Shown: piece after piece, positions 33,763 through 42,366 of the stretch | Layout: each line of letters begins with the position of its first letter | Position numbering within the stretch: position 1 is the stretch's first letter | Assembly: GCA_043753895.1 (NCBI GenBank) | Contig: JAYUWK010000146.1 | Coordinates: 124,001-188,000, forward strand | Length of the DNA: 64,000 nucleotides | Origin: WLMZ01 sp043753895 | GTDB lineage: Bacteria > Actinomycetota > Acidimicrobiia > Acidimicrobiales > Ilumatobacteraceae | Direction: 5' to 3' | Translations under genes and position numbers: made by a program | Notes under the pieces: model-generated | The model's database searches: none | What the model saw: the letters and a program-made list of their open reading frames with translations, nothing else | What the model was told of the DNA's origin: nothing

Positions 33763-35328
33763 GTGAGAACGCGAAACCAGAATCCACCAACGACCCTGCG
33801 GCTACTCGGCGCAGCGTTGGTGTGTGCACTCGTCACGTCGTGTGCCGCATCTGTTTCGGGGGTCAGCGTCTCGCGCTCGGCCCAGCGCACCGTCGCAACG
33901 GAATCTCCACCGCCGACTGACGCGCCGATGCCGTCATCGACATCTGATCCGGCAACGCTTGGCTCGATCGGTCCAGGTGCTGTGCCGTCCGCACGGGGCG
34001 TCGGCGACGTGCTCTTCCCCGATCTCGGCAACCCTGGCATCGATGTCACGCACTACGAGGTGGACCTCGCCGTGGTGCCCGGTGCCGGCACACTGCGGAT
34101 CGCCGACACCCTGCAGATCACCGAGACCGTGACCATCGTGGCCACGACGGATGTATCGGACTTTTCACTCGACTCGGTGGGCCCGAATATCGCCAGTGTG
34201 ACAATCGACGGAGTCAGCGCTGGATTCGTGGCCGAGAGTCCAGAGTTGGTCATCACGCCACCCGCCCCCATTACACGAGGCGAATCATTCGAGACCACCA
34301 TCGTTTACACGGTGGCGCCCGCGTCGAATGGTTCGGTGGTGGGTGTGTCCAACGGCTGGTTCCCGACCCCCGGCGGCTCGTATGTGATGAACGAACCCGA
34401 TGGTGCGCGCACCTGGCTCCCGAGTAACGACCATCCGATCGACAAAGCCACGTATCGATTCACGCTGCATGTTCCAGCGGGCGTCACCGGTGTGGCGAAC
34501 GGGCGCCTCGAGGCACACACCACCGACGCTGCAAGCGAGACGTGGATATGGACCGAGACAGATCCGATGGCCACGTATCTCATCCAGGTGATCACCGGGT
34601 CGTACACGATCATCGACGGCACGGGACCAAACGGACTGGCGCTGAGCAGTGTGGTCCTCACCGCCGATCGGGTGAAGATGCAGCCGTTCGTCGATGCGAT
34701 TTCAAGCGAGATCGACTTCTTCGACGAGTACTTCGGCCCCTACCCACTGCAGTCGTACGGCATCGCGATCACCGACAGCGCGTCGGGTTTGGCGATGGAG
34801 GAGCAGGGCCGCTCACTGTTCAGTCGCGACGATTTCAGCTCGGGGCAACTCGGTGGCACCGAGCAGTTGTTGCTGTCGCACGAGTTGGCTCACCAATGGT
34901 TCGGAGACGCGGTCAGCCCGGCGCGATGGCAGGACATCTGGCTCAACGAGAGTTTTGCCACCTATGGCCAGTGGATGTGGCTCGAGCATGTCGGAATGCA
35001 GACTGTTGCAGCGGCGGCATCGGAAAGCCTGCAGCGCCGTCGCTCGGGTGGAGGCTCGACGGCCAAGCCCACGGCGGAGACGATGTTCGACTTCGAGGTC
35101 TACGAGGGCGGCGCGGTCGTGCTCGAAGCCTTACGGCTCAGCATCGGCGACACAGCGTTCTTCGCGCTGCTGAGGTTGTGGGTGCACGACAACGTGGGCG
35201 CCTCGCGCACCACCGAGGATTTCATCGCACTCGCGGAGAAGGTGGCGGGCAAGGACCTGACCACATTCTTCGGCGACTGGTTGTATGCAACCTCTTTGCC
35301 CGACACCTTGCCGGCGGCGATCAGCTGA
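33763..35328 (+). CDS. lipoprotein M1-family metallopeptidase
   Basis: A protein of 521 residues from the GTG at 33763. It starts with an Arg-containing n-region, a hydrophobic core and the lipobox LVTSC, so it should be a membrane-anchored lipoprotein, followed by a Ser/Pro/Thr-rich linker. The M1 fold comes next: a beta N-terminal domain and the zinc site HELAHQWFG (His373, Glu374, His377) plus Glu396 in NESFA, with the normal 18-residue spacing. The exopeptidase motif GxMEN is altered to LAMEEQ, so aminopeptidase specificity may differ. A TTG at 33718 with a TAGCGT box just upstream is an alternative start but would spoil the signal peptide. Its end overlaps the convergent Rieske gene by eight bases. 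Confidence 0.83.
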   Translation: MRTRNQNPPTTLRLLGAALVCALVTSCAASVSGVSVSRSAQRTVATESPPPTDAPMPSSTSDPATLGSIGPGAVPSARGVGDVLFPDLGNPGIDVTHYEVDLAVVPGAGTLRIADTLQITETVTIVATTDVSDFSLDSVGPNIASVTIDGVSAGFVAESPELVITPPAPITRGESFETTIVYTVAPASNGSVVGVSNGWFPTPGGSYVMNEPDGARTWLPSNDHPIDKATYRFTLHVPAGVTGVANGRLEAHTTDAASETWIWTETDPMATYLIQVITGSYTIIDGTGPNGLALSSVVLTADRVKMQPFVDAISSEIDFFDEYFGPYPLQSYGIAITDSASGLAMEEQGRSLFSRDDFSSGQLGGTEQLLLSHELAHQWFGDAVSPARWQDIWLNESFATYGQWMWLEHVGMQTVAAAASESLQRRRSGGGSTAKPTAETMFDFEVYEGGAVVLEALRLSIGDTAFFALLRLWVHDNVGASRTTEDFIALAEKVAGKDLTTFFGDWLYATSLPDTLPAAIS

Positions 35329-36331
35329 AGTAGGGATCCACGGCGTCGCGAACGAGTTGATGAAACTCGCCGACTGCGTACTCATGGCGAGGACTCAGCC
35401 AGCCCGTCTGATAGAGCCCAGCGGCCAGGTTCTTCTGCACCATCTCGCCGACCCGCACGTCTTCGTCGGCGACCTCTTCACTGTCTTTGACAATGGTGTC
35501 GGCGTCGTCGGTGTTGTCATCGAAGAAGTACTCGAAGATGAGATCCATCTGAGCGTTGCCCACAGGAAGCCAGCGCTCGACGGCCATGCCGCCGGGAAAG
35601 ATGTCGAAGGAGAAACAGGGGTAGAAATAGCCCCACACGCCGCTCCAGGTCTGGCCGTCGCGGCGGGGAGCGGTGTGTATGTTCCAGCGGGGATCGCCGT
35701 TGCTCGTGATGCGGTACTCGAGAGCTTCGACCTCGCGTGACATCGCCGGATGCACGAGCGGGAGGTGGTACCCCTCGAGGAAGTTATCGTTGTACACCTT
35801 CCAGTTCATTGCCGTGTGACGGATGGTGCGGCTGTGGAAGCGGTAGTTCTCGGTGGGGTACGGCGCGCATTCCTCGATGAACCCGCCCAGCCATTCGATG
35901 AGATCGGGCACGGTTGGATCGAGGCACACGAAGATCATCCCGCGCCAACTCTGCGCACGAACCTGGGTGAGACAGGTGCCCGCAGGTGCATCTGCGCCGA
36001 AGTCGCGAGCATTGATGAGCAGGCCTTCCTTGTCGAATGCCCAGCCGTGATATCGGCAGACCAGGTTGGCCTGGTGTCCGGCGCCCTCCCACACGATGGG
36101 TCCGGCACGATGCGGGCACATGTTGTGAAAGGCGCGCAGGCTGGCATTGTCGCCACGCTGCACGAAGATGGGCCAGTTGGCCACCTGCTCGGTGATGTAG
36201 TCGCCCACCTTGGGCAGCTGGTGATCGTTGGCAACCATCACCCAGGTCTTGGAAAAAATCTGATGCCTCTCGATCTCCCAGATGGTGGGGTCGAGGTAAT
36301 ACCGAGTCGGAAGGGTCTCAGTGAGGCTCAC
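35321..36331 (-). CDS. Rieske [2Fe-2S] aromatic-ring-hydroxylating oxygenase, alpha subunit
   Basis: A protein of 336 residues. The Rieske cluster ligands are Cys72 and His74 in CPHR and Cys92 and His95 in CRYHGW, with the usual 17-residue gap. The mononuclear iron site follows in NWKVYNDNFLEGYHLPLVHP (Asp and two His near residues 175-195). Such enzymes insert one or two oxygen atoms in an aromatic or sterol-like ring or remove a methyl group, and need a separate reductase, not seen here. The GTG start at 36331 is supported by a TAGGGT box 6 bases upstream. The substrate is unknown. Confidence 0.88.
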   Translation of the reverse strand: MSLTETLPTRYYLDPTIWEIERHQIFSKTWVMVANDHQLPKVGDYITEQVANWPIFVQRGDNASLRAFHNMCPHRAGPIVWEGAGHQANLVCRYHGWAFDKEGLLINARDFGADAPAGTCLTQVRAQSWRGMIFVCLDPTVPDLIEWLGGFIEECAPYPTENYRFHSRTIRHTAMNWKVYNDNFLEGYHLPLVHPAMSREVEALEYRITSNGDPRWNIHTAPRRDGQTWSGVWGYFYPCFSFDIFPGGMAVERWLPVGNAQMDLIFEYFFDDNTDDADTIVKDSEEVADEDVRVGEMVQKNLAAGLYQTGWLSPRHEYAVGEFHQLVRDAVDPYFS

Positions 36332-36337
36332 ATCACG

Positions 36338-36343
36338 ACCCTA
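36338..36343 (-). promoter_or_regulatory. -10 box of a leaderless start for the Rieske oxygenase gene
   Basis: On the minus strand TAGGGT lies exactly 6 bases before GTG 36331, with no ribosome site between. This decides the GTG as the start codon. Confidence 0.5.
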
Positions 36344-36390
36344 GTGGGTGTGCTCGCCGTTACGAAGACCGAGTCGGCGCGCAAAGGCGC

Positions 36391-37815
36391 TCAGTGGCCG
36401 AGCAACTTGGCGAGCACCCAACTGCGTGGGCGTTCGGGGCGGAGGTGTCGGTCCTCGAATCGATCGCTGCCGGCCGCGAGCGCAAGGGCGGACCTGATTG
36501 CGACCCAACGCAACGGCTCCGGTTCCCATTGGCGCGACCGGTGTCCGACCCAGGGCAAGCTCGTGAGATCGCTTGGCCGGCCGAGTATGAGATCGGCGAG
36601 GCTTCGCCCGGCGAGGTTGGTCGTGGTGACACCATCGCCCACGTAACCGCCGGCCCACGCCATACCGCTGGCTGGGTCGAGTCCAACACTGCAGTGCCAG
36701 TCTCTGGTGGCTCCCAGCGGGCCTCCCCAGCGATGCGTGATCGCAGCATCGCGTACCTGTGGGAAGAGCTCGACCAACGTGCGGTGGATCGCGTCATGCA
36801 CGCGATCGTCGCGATCGAAGCCGGGTTGGATGGCGCTGGCGAAGTGATACGGCGCGCCCCGACCGCCGAAGGCAAACCGACCGTCCGCCGTGCGTTGTCC
36901 GTAGATCACGGAATGGCGCGCATCGGAGAACGTCTCCCGTTCGCTCAATCCGATCTCACCCCATGTCTCTTCGGGCAGCGGCTCCGTCGCGATCATGAGC
37001 GAGTAGATCGGCACCATCGCTCGGCGGAGACCTGGCAGCGTCGCGGTGAAACCTTCGGTGGCACGCACAACGAATTGAGCCGTGACCGTGCCATGGTCAG
37101 TACGCACGCGATGCGGCTCGATGGACTCGACCGACGTGCGTTCGTAGAGCGCGACCCCACGTGAGGTCACGCTCGCGGCGAGGCCCCGCACGAGGCGGCC
37201 GGGGTGAATGGCTGCGCAATGTGGCGTGTGGGCGGCGCCGAGGAGACGAGATGCAGCGGCGCGCCTGGCCGCCTGATGGCGATCGAGCCAGACGTCGTCG
37301 CGTAGTTCGTAACTGGCCGAGTGTGCCAGTGCTGCATGCACGCGTGGGGCCTGGGCCGGATTGCGGACCATGTTGAGCGTGCCGCCCTTAGCGAAGTGGC
37401 AGTCGATGCCGAGGGCCTGAGTCACCCGCCCGATCTCATCGATACTGTCGTACATCGCGCGCTGCATGCGGATCGCGGCGTCGCGACCGTGCTCACTCGC
37501 GATCGAATCGAGTCCCATCGGCATGAGCGCAGAAGCCCATCCACCGTTACGTCCGCTGGCCCCGAAGCCAGCGATGTCGCGTTCGACGATGGCAATGCGC
37601 AAGGTCGGATCGGCCTCGCGGAGGTAGTGCGCAGTCCACAACCCGGTGAATCCTGCGCCGACGATCGCGACGTCCACGCTGAGGTCGCCCGGCAAGCTGG
37701 GACGCGGTTCCAGGGAGTCGTCGGCCGGCAAGGTGTCGTGCCACAACGACAGCGATCGATAGTTGCGCGCCGAGTCAGACGAGATCGGCGAACGCGTACC
37801 CGGATCGGTTGACAC
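36391..37815 (-). CDS. FAD-dependent oxidoreductase (DAO family)
   Basis: A protein of 474 residues. It has the Rossmann FAD motif VAIVGAGFTGLWTAHYL near residue 42, the second dinucleotide element IVERDIAGFGASGRNGGW near residue 70, and a C-terminal WGGPLGATRDWHCSVG then YVGDGVTTTNLAGRSLADL typical of glycine oxidase, sarcosine oxidase and gamma-glutamylputrescine oxidase-like enzymes. It oxidises a secondary or primary amine with oxygen as acceptor. The GTG at 37815 is chosen because it follows the panC stop by one base; the longer open frame upstream lies inside panC. The position directly after panB-panC suggests co-transcription, but no clear pantothenate role. Confidence 0.82.
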   Translation of the reverse strand: MSTDPGTRSPISSDSARNYRSLSLWHDTLPADDSLEPRPSLPGDLSVDVAIVGAGFTGLWTAHYLREADPTLRIAIVERDIAGFGASGRNGGWASALMPMGLDSIASEHGRDAAIRMQRAMYDSIDEIGRVTQALGIDCHFAKGGTLNMVRNPAQAPRVHAALAHSASYELRDDVWLDRHQAARRAAASRLLGAAHTPHCAAIHPGRLVRGLAASVTSRGVALYERTSVESIEPHRVRTDHGTVTAQFVVRATEGFTATLPGLRRAMVPIYSLMIATEPLPEETWGEIGLSERETFSDARHSVIYGQRTADGRFAFGGRGAPYHFASAIQPGFDRDDRVHDAIHRTLVELFPQVRDAAITHRWGGPLGATRDWHCSVGLDPASGMAWAGGYVGDGVTTTNLAGRSLADLILGRPSDLTSLPWVGHRSRQWEPEPLRWVAIRSALALAAGSDRFEDRHLRPERPRSWVLAKLLGH

Positions 37816-37816
37816 C

Positions 37817-38665
37817 TCAGCCAACCGCGAGTGCGACGTTGTCGATGAGGCGGATGTCGCCGAACCAGACCGCGATGACGATGCGTGCGAATGGCACGGC
37901 CGTCTCCATCGATTGCAGGGTGGCCGGGTCGACGATGTCGACGTACTCGAGACGCGCCTCGGGTTCGTTGGCAATCGTTCGAGTGGCCACCTCACACAGC
38001 TCGTCAGTGCGCGCCGTGCCGCGTTCGAACGCTTCCTGCACGGCAGCCAGCGCCAGGGGAACGGCCACAGCTGCGCTTCTCTGAGCGTCGTTGAGTCTGC
38101 GGTTTCGACTCGACAGCGCGAGCCCATTGGCTTCGCGTATCGTGTCGACACCGACGGTCTCGATACCCATATCGAGGTCATCGACCATCTGGCGAATCAC
38201 CGCGAGCTGCTGGAAATCCTTGTTGCCGAACACAGCGACATCGGGCCGCACGGCGTTGAAGAGTTTGGTCACCACGGTGGCGACGCCGCGGAAGTGGCCC
38301 GGTCGTCCAGCGCCCTCGAGCCCCTGGGCCAGATCACCCGGTTCGACGTGCGTATCGAAACCTGCGGGATACATCGCAGCCACAGTGGGTGCGTAGATCA
38401 CGTCGACGCCCTCGGAACGGCACAGTTCCACGTCGTCGGACATCGGTCGTGGGTAGCGGTCGAAGTCGTTGCGCCTGTTGAACTGCAGCGGGTTGACGAA
38501 GATGCTGACGACCACACGATCGCTCCGTCGTCGGGCCTCGTGGATCAGGGCCACGTGCCCGCGGTGCAATGCGCCCATCGTGGGCACGAGCCCCACCAAG
38601 CGCCCATCGCGGTGCTGTTCGGTGTTCCAGAGATGCATCGCCGACGGCGACTCGAAATTCAACAT
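37817..38665 (-). CDS. panC: pantoate-beta-alanine ligase (pantothenate synthetase)
   Basis: A protein of 282 residues, standard length. It condenses pantoate and beta-alanine with ATP to make pantothenate, the precursor of coenzyme A. ATP-binding HxGH-type motif is VPTMGALHRGH at residues 28-38; pantoate-contact residues are in SIFVNPLQFN near residue 55 and VFGNKDFQQL near residue 145; the KMSKS-like region is LALSSRNRRL near residue 183. It starts 12 bases after the panB stop and is followed at once by the FAD oxidase gene. panD is not in the window. Confidence 0.94.
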   Translation of the reverse strand: MLNFESPSAMHLWNTEQHRDGRLVGLVPTMGALHRGHVALIHEARRRSDRVVVSIFVNPLQFNRRNDFDRYPRPMSDDVELCRSEGVDVIYAPTVAAMYPAGFDTHVEPGDLAQGLEGAGRPGHFRGVATVVTKLFNAVRPDVAVFGNKDFQQLAVIRQMVDDLDMGIETVGVDTIREANGLALSSRNRRLNDAQRSAAVAVPLALAAVQEAFERGTARTDELCEVATRTIANEPEARLEYVDIVDPATLQSMETAVPFARIVIAVWFGDIRLIDNVALAVG

Positions 38666-38677
38666 CAGGGCGTGGGT

Positions 38678-39547
38678 TCAGTGGAAACTGTGCATGTCGT
38701 CGGGCCAGGTGCCGTCGCGAACTTCGGCCACGAACGCTTGAGTCGCAGTGACGACCGCGCCGCGCAGGTCGGCGTAGCTCTTTGCAAACTTGAACGTGTG
38801 GTCGCTGAGGCCGAGCACATCGTGGAGCACGAGCACCTGTCCGTCGCAGTCGGCGCCGGCACCGATGCCGATGGTGGGGATGCTCACCTTGTGCGTGATC
38901 TCCGCGGCGAGATCGAGTGGAATGCCCTCGAGCACGATGGAAAATGCGCCCGCCTGTTCGACCGCGTGTGCGTCCTCGATGAGGCGCTCGCGGTTTCCGG
39001 CGTCGAATCCGCTCTGGCGACCCTGTACCTTGTGCCCGCCCATGCGGTGATAGCTCTGCGGCGTGAGACCGATGTGACCCATCACCGGGATGTCGACGCG
39101 GGCAATGGCAGCGATGGTTTCGGCCATGGACACACCGCCTTCGAGCTTCACGCCCTGTGCGCCCGCCTTCATCAGCCGTACCGAACTCGCTACGGCCTGT
39201 TGCGGGCTGACCTGATACGACCCGAACGGAAGATCGCCGACGACCATCGCTCTCGTGCGCGCCCTGGCGACGAGGCGCACGTGGTATTCCATCTCGTCGA
39301 GATCGACGGGGATGGTGTTGTCCTCGCCTTGGAGCACCATGCCCACAGAATCTCCGACGAGGATGATGTCGACACCTCCGCGGTCGACGAGCCGGGCGAA
39401 CGTGACGTCGTACGCAGTAATCATCGAGATGCGGCGATGCTCGGCGCGCATGCGCGCAATCTCGGGAACGGTGATCTTGACGCGAGGGACTTCGGTGTTG
39501 CTCGCGTTCGCCGCAGGTTGAGAGGAGAGGGGAGATGATGTGGTCAT
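38678..39547 (-). CDS. panB: 3-methyl-2-oxobutanoate hydroxymethyltransferase
   Basis: A protein of 289 residues. PanB transfers a hydroxymethyl group from 5,10-methylene-tetrahydrofolate to 3-methyl-2-oxobutanoate, forming ketopantoate. Signatures are ITAYDVTFARLVD near residue 42, the metal-binding ILVGDSVGMVLQG near residue 61, VVGDLPFGSYQ near residue 101, KLEGG near residue 133 and GHIGLTPQS near residue 155, with the late catalytic Glu in FSIVLEGIP. GGAGG lies about 10 bases upstream of the ATG. It leads the panB-panC-oxidase operon. Confidence 0.95.
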   Translation of the reverse strand: MTTSSPLSSQPAANASNTEVPRVKITVPEIARMRAEHRRISMITAYDVTFARLVDRGGVDIILVGDSVGMVLQGEDNTIPVDLDEMEYHVRLVARARTRAMVVGDLPFGSYQVSPQQAVASSVRLMKAGAQGVKLEGGVSMAETIAAIARVDIPVMGHIGLTPQSYHRMGGHKVQGRQSGFDAGNRERLIEDAHAVEQAGAFSIVLEGIPLDLAAEITHKVSIPTIGIGAGADCDGQVLVLHDVLGLSDHTFKFAKSYADLRGAVVTATQAFVAEVRDGTWPDDMHSFH

Positions 39548-39666
39548 GAAGCCATTGCCTCCAACGGCGGGGGATACGTCCCCGAACGCAGGGTCAACCT
39601 AGCGAATGCGTTCGCGTTTCCACCAGTCGCCTGCGCGTGGGGTTCACGCGACGGTTGTTGCGTGTG

Positions 39667-40743
39667 TCACGTGGTGGAGCGATGCGTCGCGCGACGGAAT
39701 GTCGATGGACAGAGATCGCGGTACGAGGCAGGTCCACCGACCGATGTCGCGCTGACGATGGCTTGTGTGCACGCCGCCGCAAAGCACTGCGCGCCCGCAT
39801 CGAGAATGAGATTGAGCAGCGCTGAGCGGCTGCCCTCGCGCCGTAGGCCCGGCGCCGCAGATTCGGGCAGTTCGTGGATTCCGGTTGCGAGAGCGAACAC
39901 CGTGTCGCCGTCGAACATCGAGTGGACCGGCCGGATGGCGCGCGCCATACCGTCGTGGGCCACGCCGGCGACCTTGGTGCATTCAGCCTTCGAGAGACGC
40001 GCTGTCGTGGCCACGACACCGATGGTGGTGTTGAGCGCAGCGGGTCCGGAGCTGGGCGGTGCGGTAGCGGCCGCAAGCGCCGCACGCTCGGCGACGGTTG
40101 GTCGCGCGAGGCGATGTGCACTTGACTCCCAAGGAAGACCCACAGCGGGATTCACCAGAGATCCGGCAGCATTGACAACGGCAAGAGCGGACACGACGAT
40201 ACCGCTGGGGAGTGTGGTGCTGGCCGAGCCGACGCCGCCCTGGAGGCCGCCTGCCACAGCGCCGATACCGGCGCCCACCGAGCCGTTGGCCTCTGCACTC
40301 GTGCTTGCCCGCAGTGCGGCGCGTCGTCCGAACTCCGCATCGGGTCGATGCGCGAAGTCGCCGCCTCGTCCGAGATCGAAGATGACTGCGGCTGGAACGA
40401 TGGGCACAACCTGATGCGACTCTGGTCCCACGGGAAAACCGATGGCGCGAGACTCGAGCCAGTGCATCACCCCGTCGGCAGCAGCCAGACCGTAGGCACT
40501 GCCACCGGTGAGGCAGATGCCGTGCACCTGCTGCACCAGATTCTCTGGTCGGAGTAGATCGGTTTCGCGGGTTCCCGGCCCGCCCCCGCGCACATCGACC
40601 CCGGCAGTGGCGCCCTTGGCAGCAATGACTGCGGTGGTACCGGTGCGCCAGCCACGAGTGCTGCGCTGATAGTGGCCGACCGCGATGCCTTCGACGTCGG
40701 TGAGCGATCCGAGCGGATCGACGCGAAACGCAGAAATGCTCAT
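39667..40743 (-). CDS. P1 family (DmpA-like) peptidase
   Basis: A protein of 358 residues of the self-cleaving S58/P1 family of N-terminal nucleophile hydrolases. It starts with FRVDPLGSLTDVEGIAVGH, has GICLTGGSAYGLAAADGVM near residue 75 and VGAGIGAVAGGLQGGVG near residue 150. The expected autocleavage point is before the Thr in LNTTIGVVATTARLSK near residue 235, which would create the catalytic N-terminal nucleophile. Relatives are aminopeptidases or beta-peptidases. ATG 40743 begins the conserved region. It follows the Pcs-like gene by 16 bases on the same strand and may be co-transcribed. Confidence 0.85.
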   Translation of the reverse strand: MSISAFRVDPLGSLTDVEGIAVGHYQRSTRGWRTGTTAVIAAKGATAGVDVRGGGPGTRETDLLRPENLVQQVHGICLTGGSAYGLAAADGVMHWLESRAIGFPVGPESHQVVPIVPAAVIFDLGRGGDFAHRPDAEFGRRAALRASTSAEANGSVGAGIGAVAGGLQGGVGSASTTLPSGIVVSALAVVNAAGSLVNPAVGLPWESSAHRLARPTVAERAALAAATAPPSSGPAALNTTIGVVATTARLSKAECTKVAGVAHDGMARAIRPVHSMFDGDTVFALATGIHELPESAAPGLRREGSRSALLNLILDAGAQCFAAACTQAIVSATSVGGPASYRDLCPSTFRRATHRSTT

Positions 40744-40759
40744 ACGGGCCGTGTACGAC

Positions 40760-41578
40760 TCACGGATTGAGCAGCACCCGCTGGGCGGCGGGCCCATCGG
40801 TCTGCTCGGCGATGAAGGTGCGCCACACCATCAGACCCAATTGATACAGGCCCGGGACGATGAGGATCAGCCGGGGAATCAGGCTGACATCGTTGGGCAA
40901 AAGAATGGTGAGCCACAGCATTGCGGCCATCCAGGCCACGAAGAAGGAGAGGGTCATCACCCGGAACTTACGAACCTGCACGGGGTGCACGAACTTCAAG
41001 TTGGTGAGTTGTGAGAGCGCCAAGATCAACAGCACAGCGAGATTGACCCATTGATTGCGGCTCGTGGGATCCACGCCCTGTACGAGATACATCGTCGGGA
41101 TGGCGAGGTTCCAGACCGAGGGAAAGCCATTGAACCAGTGGTCAGGCGTCATCATGTCGGTGCGGCTGAACCACAACGCCGACGAGAACAACAAGAAGGC
41201 TCCCATGACCAGCGACGTGTGCTCGGGCATCATGTGGAACTTGTACATGAACAGAATCGGAACGACAGCGCAGGTGACGTAGTCGATGACAAGGTCGAGG
41301 ATGTATCCATCGATGCGTGGGACCGACGTCTGTACGTTCCAGGCCCGCGCCACGGGCCCATCGAGACCGTCGAGTACCTGCGCGGCAATCAGCCACAACA
41401 GCGCTGCCCTGGGTGCATTGTCGATGACCGAGATGATGCCGAGCATGCCGCAGACGGCACCGAGTGCCGTTGCGGAGTGAACGATCCATCCGCGTCGCAC
41501 GTCTTGCCGACACGGTGTATTGGACGTTGTCACCGCATCGCCGAGGCCGGTGCCGTCGGCGTGAGAGGGGTCTGGCAT
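40760..41578 (-). CDS. phosphatidylcholine synthase-like CDP-alcohol phosphotransferase
   Basis: A protein of 272 residues with about eight hydrophobic helices. The catalytic motif is DG-x2-AR-x12-G-x3-D-x3-D (LDGLDGPVARAW then DGYILDLVIDYVT). The 12-residue spacing after AR, instead of the common 8, and LDLVIDYVT match bacterial phosphatidylcholine synthase, which joins choline to CDP-diacylglycerol. Downstream WFSRTDMMTPDHWFNGFPSVWN also fits that family. ATG 41578 starts the conserved part. If right, the organism can make phosphatidylcholine from external choline, uncommon in Actinobacteria. Other CDP-alcohol transferases are the alternative. Confidence 0.8.
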   Translation of the reverse strand: MPDPSHADGTGLGDAVTTSNTPCRQDVRRGWIVHSATALGAVCGMLGIISVIDNAPRAALLWLIAAQVLDGLDGPVARAWNVQTSVPRIDGYILDLVIDYVTCAVVPILFMYKFHMMPEHTSLVMGAFLLFSSALWFSRTDMMTPDHWFNGFPSVWNLAIPTMYLVQGVDPTSRNQWVNLAVLLILALSQLTNLKFVHPVQVRKFRVMTLSFFVAWMAAMLWLTILLPNDVSLIPRLILIVPGLYQLGLMVWRTFIAEQTDGPAAQRVLLNP

Positions 41579-41681
41579 GAATCCATGAGCTTTCCGAGAA
41601 TTGAGGCGCCAACGTTTGCGCGCACATTCGCTTCGACATGCTAGCGCCGCCGTCGGTTTGGCGAGCACGTATGGGCGCTGG

Positions 41682-42170
41682 TCAGCGGTAGCGTTTTCCA
41701 GCAAGTTCGAAGATGGATTCGTTGCCGGTACGCCAACGAACCGTGAGGTGACAGCGGCTGATGCGCCAGATGCCATCGCTGTGGGTCATCGAATTGGTGT
41801 AGTGCCCGCCGAGTTCACACCAGTTCACAGCGGTCTCGGGCAGCCCGAATCCAGCCATCGTTGCTGGGCTGAACCAATGCTGCGCACGGAGTTCGACGAC
41901 GCACGTTGCGGTATCAGGACCGTGGAAGTGCACAAGGTGATTGGTCATCTGATGCTGCGTGGCATCAAATGAACCGTTGACGGCGCGGACCCCTGCTGTC
42001 CATTGCTCAGGCGTGAACGTGGCTGGGGCCGCGTTGTTGAACGAACTGAAGTCGAACTCACACGGATCGGTGAACACATCGCGGTACATGTCCCAATCGC
42101 GGCGATCGATGCCCGCTGCGTATGCGTACGTGACCTCGACGATGGAATCGAACTCGGATTGCTGCTCCAT
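41682..42170 (-). CDS. SnoaL/NTF2-like domain protein
   Basis: A protein of 162 residues with the small cone-shaped NTF2-like fold: an N-terminal helix (IVEVTYAYAAGIDRRDWDMYRDVFTDPCEFD), a central MTNHLVHFHGPDTATC strand and a final IWRISRCHLTVRW strand. Relatives include polyketide cyclases, steroid isomerases and hydroxylating-dioxygenase beta subunits; this single-domain type is often a dehydratase or cyclase of unknown substrate. The ATG at 42170 has a GATACT sequence 6 bases upstream, consistent with a leaderless start. Divergent from the secreted Asp-box gene. Confidence 0.8.
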   Translation of the reverse strand: MEQQSEFDSIVEVTYAYAAGIDRRDWDMYRDVFTDPCEFDFSSFNNAAPATFTPEQWTAGVRAVNGSFDATQHQMTNHLVHFHGPDTATCVVELRAQHWFSPATMAGFGLPETAVNWCELGGHYTNSMTHSDGIWRISRCHLTVRWRTGNESIFELAGKRYR

Positions 42171-42366
42171 ACCTGCAGTATCGCAGTGGTGTTTCCTCGC
42201 GTTTGTCGCCCGCCACCGGAATCCGTACAACGGCGGGCATCTGCTTGTACCCACCGCTGGTCACTTGACCTTGGAACGGTCGTCCGTTACCGTGCCAACA
42301 GGCCGCGGGCGGCATGACCACCAGCTCTGAGCCGCTCTTCCCATTAGATCTGATCTGGAGACAGCC

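Noticed and set aside
36391..38181. N-terminal extension of the FAD oxidase upstream of 37815
   Set aside because: The extension lies entirely inside panC and has Ser/Arg-rich shadow composition; GTG 37815 directly follows the panC stop.
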